Positions 1 through 4,062 of a DNA stretch of 6,813 bases are shown piece after piece. Origin of the DNA: JBDSTZ01 sp039927975 (GTDB taxonomy: Bacteria; Pseudomonadota; Gammaproteobacteria; Burkholderiales; Burkholderiaceae_D); NCBI GenBank assembly GCA_039927975.1, contig JBDSTZ010000335.1, positions 1 to 6,813 on the forward strand. The letters are read 5' to 3'. Position numbers and translations under genes: made by a program. The first letter of the stretch is position 1; every line of letters begins with the position of its first letter. Under the pieces are notes generated by a model. It was not told the DNA's origin. It was given only the letters and a program-made list of their open reading frames with translations, and did no database searches.

Positions 1-477
1 CCGGCAGTCGGTTCGGCCGGCTTCGCCTCGCTGTTCGGCAAGGACGGGGTGCGCGTGCCGACCAGGCTGCGCCAGCTGTCCGACGCCGCCGACCGCGTCA
101 CCCGCACCTTCGAGGCGCGCTATGTGCTCGATGGCGAACTGGCCGGCGCGCCGCTCGGCGCCACGGTCTCCATCGAGCTCGCGCAGGGCGGTCCTGCCAC
201 GCCTGGCGGGCTGGCGGTGCCGATGGGCGCGCTGTTCGACGCCGGCAAGGGGCCGGGCGTCTGGCTCATCGAAGGCCAGCCGGCCAGGGTCGTATGGCGG
301 CCGGTCATCGTGCAGCGCCTGCTCGACGACGGCGCGCGCGTGACCGGTTCGCTCAAGCGGGGCGACCGGATCGTCGCGCTGGGCGCGCACTTGCTGCGCG
401 AGGGCGAGCAGGTGCGGGTGGCCGGCGATGTCGCCGTGGTCAGTGCGGCTGCCGCAGGCGCCGGAGCGCGGCCATGA
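1..477 (+). CDS. RND efflux periplasmic adaptor (membrane fusion protein), C-terminal part
   Basis: This is the 3' end of a gene that begins left of the window; the frame is open from base 1 and gives 158 residues before the TGA at 475-477. The product would be the periplasmic adaptor linking an RND permease to an outer-membrane channel. The visible part fits the beta-barrel and membrane-proximal domains of this family: a segment reading FEARYVLDGELAGAPLG, then VPMGALFDAGKGPGVWLI, then a closing stretch with LKRGDRIVALGAHLLREGEQVRV, which is the usual C-terminal signature of such adaptors. The lipoyl and hairpin domains and any signal peptide lie outside. The stop overlaps the permease start (ATGA, 474-477), which supports co-transcription and translational coupling. 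A GTG at 49 is in frame, but the coding signal and homology continue upstream of it, so it is not the true start. Family assignment is firm; substrate is unknown. Confidence 0.9.
   Translation, partial: PAVGSAGFASLFGKDGVRVPTRLRQLSDAADRVTRTFEARYVLDGELAGAPLGATVSIELAQGGPATPGGLAVPMGALFDAGKGPGVWLIEGQPARVVWRPVIVQRLLDDGARVTGSLKRGDRIVALGAHLLREGEQVRVAGDVAVVSAAAAGAGARP
463..466 (+). promoter_or_regulatory. Ribosome binding site (GGAG) for the permease start at 474
   Basis: GGAG lies 7 bases before the ATG at 474, inside the last codons of the adaptor gene. It selects ATG 474 over the longer open frame that begins at 294, and it fits the coupled ATGA start/stop overlap. Confidence 0.7.
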
Positions 478-3400
478 GCGCGGGCCGCTTCAACCTGTCG
501 GCGCTGGCGGTGCGCGAGCGCTCGGTCACGCTGTTCCTGATTTGCCTGATCTCGCTGGCGGGCCTGGTGTCCTTCTTCAAGCTGGGCAGGGCGGAAGACC
601 CTGCTTTCACGGTCAAGGTGATGACCGTCGTCACCGCCTGGCCCGGCGCCACCGCGCAGGAGATGCAGGACCAGGTCGCCGAGAAGCTGGAAAAGCGCTT
701 GCAGGAATTGCGCTGGTACGAGCGCAGCGAGACCTACACGCGGCCCGGCCTGGCCTTCACGACGCTGACCCTGCTCGACAGCACGCCGCCGGCCGAAGTG
801 CAGGAACAGTTCTACCAGGCCCGCAAGAAGGTCGGCGACGAAGCGGCCAACCTGCCGGCCGGGGTGATCGGACCGATGGTCAACGACGAATATGCCGATG
901 TCAGCTTCGCCCTGTTCGCCCTCAAGGCCAAGGGCGAGCCGCAGCGCCTGCTGGTGCGCGACGCCGAAGTGCTGCGCCAGCGCCTGTTGCGGGTGGCCGG
1001 CGTCAAGAAGGTCAACATCGTCGGCGAGCAGGCCGAACGCATCGAGGTCGAATTTTCGCATGAGCGCCTGGCGACGCTGGGCGTGAGCCCGCAGGACGTG
1101 TTCGCCGCGCTGCATAACCAGAACGTGCTGACGCCGGCCGGCGCGGTCGAGACGCGCGGCCCGCAAGTGTCGATCCGCCTCGACGGCGCCTTCGACGGCT
1201 TGCAGAAGATCCGCGACACCCCGGTGGTGGCGCAAGGCCGCAGCTTCAAGCTGTCGGACATCGCTACCATCAAGCGCGGCTACGAGGACCCGGCCACCGT
1301 CATCATCCGCAACGGCGGCGAGCCGGCCCTGCTGTTGGGCATCGTGATGCGCGACGGTTGGAACGGGCTCGATCTGGGCAAGGCGCTCGACCAGGAGCTG
1401 GGGGCGATCAACACCGAGCTGCCGCTGGGCATGCGCCTGTCGAAGGTCACCGACCAGGCCGTCAATATCGCTTCCTCGGTCGATGAATTCATGGTCAAGT
1501 TCTTCGCCGCGCTGCTGGTGGTGATGATCGTCTGCTTCGTCAGCATGGGCTGGCGGGTCGGCATCGTGGTCGCCGCCGCCGTGCCGCTGACCCTGGCCGC
1601 CGTGTTCATCGTGATGGCCGCCACCGGCAAGAATTTCGACCGCATCACCTTGGGCTCGCTGATTCTCGGCCTCGGCCTCCTGGTCGACGACGCCATCATC
1701 GCCATCGAAATGATGGTGGTGAAGTTGGAGGAGGGCTACGGCCGCATCGCCGCTTCCGGCTACGCCTGGAGCCACACGGCCGCGCCGATGCTCTCGGGGA
1801 CCCTGGTCACCGCGGTCGGCTTCATGCCCAACGGCTTTGCCCATTCCGCCGCCGGCGAGTACACCAGCAATATGTTCTGGATTGTCGGCGTCGCCCTGAT
1901 CGCGTCCTGGGTGGTGGCGGTGGTGTTCACGCCTTACCTCGGGGTCAAGCTGCTGCCCGAACTGAAAAAAGTCGAGGGCGGCCACGACGCGCTGTACGCC
2001 ACGCCGCGCTATCAGAAATTCCGCCGCCTGCTGGGACGCGTCATCGCCCGCAAGTGGCTCGTTGCGGCCACCGTGGCCGGCCTGTTCGTGCTGGCCGTGC
2101 TGGGCATGGCGGTCGTCAAGAAGCAGTTTTTCCCGATCTCGGACCGTCCTGAAGTGCTGGTCGAGCTGCAGATGCCGTATGGCTCGTCGATCGTCCAGAC
2201 CAGCGCCGCCGCCGCCAAGGTCGAGGCCTGGCTGGCCACCCAGGCCGAAGCAAAAATCGTCACCGGCTACGTCGGCCAGGGCGCGCCGCGCTTCTACCTG
2301 GCGATGGGACCGGAACTGCCCGACCCGTCGTTCGCCAAGATCGTCATCCGCACCGACAGCCAGGAGCAGCGCGAAGCCTTGAAGCTGCGGCTGCGCAAGG
2401 CGGTCGCCGAGGGCCTCGCGCCGGAAGCGCGGGTGCGCGTCACCCAGCTCGTGTTCGGGCCGTATTCGCCGTTCCCGGTCGCCTACCGGGTCAGCGGTCC
2501 CGATGCGGACAAGCTGCGCCAGATCGCCGCCGAGGTCCAGCAAGTGATGGATCGCAGTCCCCTGATGCGGACCGTGAACACCGATTGGGGCACGCGCATT
2601 CCGACCATGCACTTCACCTTGCAGCAGGACCGCTTGCAAGCGGTCGGCTTGAGTTCGAGCGCGGTGGCGCAGCAACTGCAGTTTCTGCTCAGCGGGGTGC
2701 CGCTGACCGCCGTGCGCGAAGACATTCGCACCGTGCAAGTAATCGCGCGCGCCGCCGGCGACATCCGGCGCGACCCGGCCAGGATCGAGGACTTCACGCT
2801 GGTGGGCGCCAACGGCCAGCGCGTGCCGCTGTCGCAGCTGGGCAGCTTCGACGTGCGGGCGGAAGAGCCGATCCTGCGCCGGCGCGACCGCGTGCCGACC
2901 ATCACCGTGCGCGGCGATATCGCCGAGGGCGCGCAGCCGCCCGACGTCTCGGCCGCCATCAGCGCGCAGCTGCAGCCGCTGATCGCCAAACTGCCGGTCG
3001 GCTACCATATCGATGAGGCCGGCTCGATCGAAGAGTCGGGCGAGGCGACCACGGCGATGTTGCCGCTGTTTCCCATCATGCTGGCGATCACCCTGATCAT
3101 CATCATCTTTCAGGTGCGCTCGATCTCGGCGATGGTGATGGTCTTCCTGACCAGCCCGCTGGGCCTGATCGGCGTGGTGCCGACCTTGATCCTGTTCCAA
3201 CAGCCGTTCGGCATTAACGCCCTGGTCGGGCTGATTGCGCTGTCGGGCATCCTGATGCGCAACACACTGATCCTGATCGGCCAGATCCACCACAACGAGC
3301 AGGCCGGTCTCGACCCTTTCCACGCGCTGGTCGAAGCGACCGTGCAGCGTTCGCGGCCGGTGGTGCTGACCGCGCTGGCGGCCATGCTGGCCTTCATTCC

Positions 3401-3605
3401 GCTGACCCACTCGGTGTTCTGGGGCACGCTCGCCTACACCCTGATCGGCGGCACCTTCGCCGGCACGGTGCTCACGCTGGTGTTCCTGCCGGCTATGTAT
3501 TCGATCTGGTTCAAGATTCGCGCGAGCGACCAGGCCGGCGCGGCGCTTGAGGCGGTGCCGGCGCACGCCGGGGTCGAGCGGACCGCGTCGATGCGCGCGG
3601 TCTGA
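474..3605 (+). CDS. RND efflux permease (AcrB-type, TriC/HAE1-like), inner membrane
   Basis: Complete 1043-residue inner-membrane proton/substrate antiporter of a tripartite efflux pump; length matches AcrB-type permeases. ATG 474 is chosen because the N terminus (FNLSALAVRERSVTLFL) is the family's usual one, it has a GGAG site, and it overlaps the adaptor stop. Hydrophobic stretches give the expected 12 helices: about 17-35; 340-357, 363-384, 392-412, 438-452, 467-491; 528-548; 862-882, 885-907, 913-936, 962-983, 988-1013. The large periplasmic loops fall at about 36-338 and 549-860. The proton-relay pair is present as D405-D406 (LLVDDAIIAIE), matching AcrB D407/D408. The AcrB TM10 lysine position appears to be R929 (LMRNTLILI). 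The N-terminal KLGRAEDPAF and AWPGATAQEMQDQV motifs resemble the triclosan pump TriC branch from memory, so gene symbol and substrate are left open. About 30 hydrophilic residues follow the last helix. No outer-membrane factor gene follows. Confidence 0.95.
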   Translation: MSAGRFNLSALAVRERSVTLFLICLISLAGLVSFFKLGRAEDPAFTVKVMTVVTAWPGATAQEMQDQVAEKLEKRLQELRWYERSETYTRPGLAFTTLTLLDSTPPAEVQEQFYQARKKVGDEAANLPAGVIGPMVNDEYADVSFALFALKAKGEPQRLLVRDAEVLRQRLLRVAGVKKVNIVGEQAERIEVEFSHERLATLGVSPQDVFAALHNQNVLTPAGAVETRGPQVSIRLDGAFDGLQKIRDTPVVAQGRSFKLSDIATIKRGYEDPATVIIRNGGEPALLLGIVMRDGWNGLDLGKALDQELGAINTELPLGMRLSKVTDQAVNIASSVDEFMVKFFAALLVVMIVCFVSMGWRVGIVVAAAVPLTLAAVFIVMAATGKNFDRITLGSLILGLGLLVDDAIIAIEMMVVKLEEGYGRIAASGYAWSHTAAPMLSGTLVTAVGFMPNGFAHSAAGEYTSNMFWIVGVALIASWVVAVVFTPYLGVKLLPELKKVEGGHDALYATPRYQKFRRLLGRVIARKWLVAATVAGLFVLAVLGMAVVKKQFFPISDRPEVLVELQMPYGSSIVQTSAAAAKVEAWLATQAEAKIVTGYVGQGAPRFYLAMGPELPDPSFAKIVIRTDSQEQREALKLRLRKAVAEGLAPEARVRVTQLVFGPYSPFPVAYRVSGPDADKLRQIAAEVQQVMDRSPLMRTVNTDWGTRIPTMHFTLQQDRLQAVGLSSSAVAQQLQFLLSGVPLTAVREDIRTVQVIARAAGDIRRDPARIEDFTLVGANGQRVPLSQLGSFDVRAEEPILRRRDRVPTITVRGDIAEGAQPPDVSAAISAQLQPLIAKLPVGYHIDEAGSIEESGEATTAMLPLFPIMLAITLIIIIFQVRSISAMVMVFLTSPLGLIGVVPTLILFQQPFGINALVGLIALSGILMRNTLILIGQIHHNEQAGLDPFHALVEATVQRSRPVVLTALAAMLAFIPLTHSVFWGTLAYTLIGGTFAGTVLTLVFLPAMYSIWFKIRASDQAGAALEAVPAHAGVERTASMRAV

Positions 3606-3618
3606 GGCGGCCAGAGAG

Positions 3619-3643
3619 GGGGGCGTCGCCGCAGGCGGCCCCC
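3619..3643 (+). other. GC-rich hairpin after the permease stop
   Basis: A 6-bp outer stem (GGGGGC 3619-3624 with GCCCCC 3638-3643), a 2-base bulge (GT) on the left side, then a 4-bp inner stem (CGCC 3627-3630 with GGCG 3634-3637) closing a GCA loop. It has no T-tract of its own and shares base 3643 with the next hairpin. It may protect the 3' end of the mRNA or aid termination; chance pairing in GC-rich DNA cannot be excluded. Confidence 0.4.
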
Positions 3644-3698
3644 GGCCATGAAAAAACCCCAGACGGTTGCTTAACCGGCTGGGGTTTTTTCATGGCCG
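3643..3698. terminator. Bidirectional intrinsic terminator between convergent genes
   Basis: The arms 3643-3662 and 3679-3698 are perfectly complementary over 20 bp. One A/G mismatch (3663/3678) follows, then a 5-bp inner stem (CGGTT/AACCG) with a GCTT loop. The left arm carries A6 next to CCCC and the right arm GGGG next to T6, so either strand reads as a GC stem (CCCCAG/CTGGGG plus the inner stem) followed by six U. It would end the + strand efflux operon 38 bases after the permease stop, and - strand transcripts 30 bases after the small gene's stop. Structure is seen directly; function is inferred but typical. Confidence 0.9.
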
Positions 3699-3728
3699 TT
3701 CGCGCTTATCGGGCGTGTCCGGACCGCC

Positions 3729-3932
3729 TCAATTGCGGCGGCGGTCGGTGTAGACGAGGGTGCGGATCGCCACTTCGGCCGGCACGTTCATGGCCGACAG
3801 AAACTCGGCGGCCCGTTTCAGGCCGACGCTGGGGATCGACGCGATGGCCTGGTTGACCACGTCGCGGGTGCGGAAATCGGTGCGCGGATGCTTGATGTCG
3901 TGGCGGTTCGGTGCAGCTGGCTTGTTGTTCAT
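3729..3932 (-). CDS. Small Arg-rich hypothetical protein (67 aa)
   Basis: The product is a small, basic, soluble protein with no signal peptide and no membrane segment, so probably cytoplasmic. I do not recognise a named family. The first third is polar and probably disordered (MNNKPAAPNRHDIKHPRTDF). The rest looks helical, and residues about 28-45 (IASIPSVGLKRAAEFLSA) resemble the hairpin turn of helix-hairpin-helix nucleic-acid-binding motifs (IPxVGxxxA). The end is basic (DRRRN). The ATG at 3930-3932 is fixed by an in-frame TAA one codon upstream, and a purine-rich AAGAGA (3939-3944) sits at proper spacing as ribosome binding site. The terminator follows 30 bases after the stop, and the upstream gap has promoter- and operator-like signals. 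These points favour a real gene over the overlapping frames, which read as low-complexity Arg/Pro/His. Function is unknown; the DNA/RNA-binding idea rests only on the weak motif. Confidence 0.72.
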   Translation of the reverse strand: MNNKPAAPNRHDIKHPRTDFRTRDVVNQAIASIPSVGLKRAAEFLSAMNVPAEVAIRTLVYTDRRRN

Positions 3933-3938
3933 GGTTTA

Positions 3939-3944
3939 TCTCTT
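3939..3944 (-). promoter_or_regulatory. Ribosome binding site (AAGAGA) of the small gene
   Basis: On the - strand AAGAGA ends 6 bases before the ATG at 3932. It is a moderate Shine-Dalgarno match. With the in-frame stop just before the ATG, it fixes the start. Confidence 0.5.
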
Positions 3945-3991
3945 GGTTGGCCTGGTCTCGTACCCGTAGCCTGACCTCTGCGGATCGTTCA

Positions 3992-4003
3992 CGTTGTACA
4001 ACG
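3992..4003. promoter_or_regulatory. Perfect 12-bp palindrome CGTTGTACAACG, operator-like
   Basis: The sequence equals its own reverse complement. It sits just downstream (- strand sense) of the TATTAT at 4010-4005, so its centre falls where transcription of the small gene would start if that -10 is real. That is a classic repressor position. No regulator family is assigned. Confidence 0.4.
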
Positions 4004-4004
4004 C

Positions 4005-4035
4005 ATAATAAACGATTTCTGTTTGATAAGGTGAA
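4005..4035 (-). promoter_or_regulatory. Weak sigma70-like promoter for the small gene
   Basis: Reading the - strand, TATTAT (4010-4005) matches the -10 consensus at five of six positions. The best -35 candidate is TTCACC (4035-4030), four of six, but the 19-base spacing is long. The region is AT-richer than the surrounding genes. A start near 3998 would give a leader of about 65 bases before the ATG at 3932. The call is tentative because of the poor -35 and spacing. Confidence 0.3.
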
Positions 4036-4036
4036 T

Positions 4037-4048
4037 TTTGGCGCCAAA
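4037..4048. promoter_or_regulatory. Perfect 12-bp palindrome TTTGGCGCCAAA, operator-like
   Basis: A self-complementary 12-mer lying 14 bases beyond the stop of the CHASE-PAS-GGDEF-EAL gene and just upstream of the weak -35 of the small gene. Its centre is 45 bp from that of the other palindrome. With no loop and no T-tract next to it, it is a poor terminator and a better candidate for a protein-binding site. Confidence 0.4.
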
Positions 4049-4062
4049 TCTCACCAATTATT

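Noticed and set aside
294..473. Upstream extension of the permease frame to 294
   Set aside because: The extra 60 residues are Arg/Ala-rich and lie over adaptor coding sequence. The family N terminus, ribosome binding site and ATGA overlap all point to 474.
120..3566. A 1148-codon open frame on the - strand, antisense to the adaptor and permease genes
   Set aside because: Its translation is a low-complexity mix of His, Asp, Gln, Arg and Ala with no recognisable domain, while the + strand encodes a textbook permease. Long antisense frames are a known by-product of GC-rich codon use.
4004..4009. CATAAT on the + strand as a -10 for rightward transcription
   Set aside because: No -35 at usable spacing, and no + strand gene follows; the region to the right is coding on the - strand.
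3706..4047. A 113-codon - strand frame overlapping the small gene
   Set aside because: Its sequence is low-complexity Arg/Pro/His over the small gene and crosses the promoter-like region. The 67-residue frame has balanced composition, a ribosome binding site and a fixed start.
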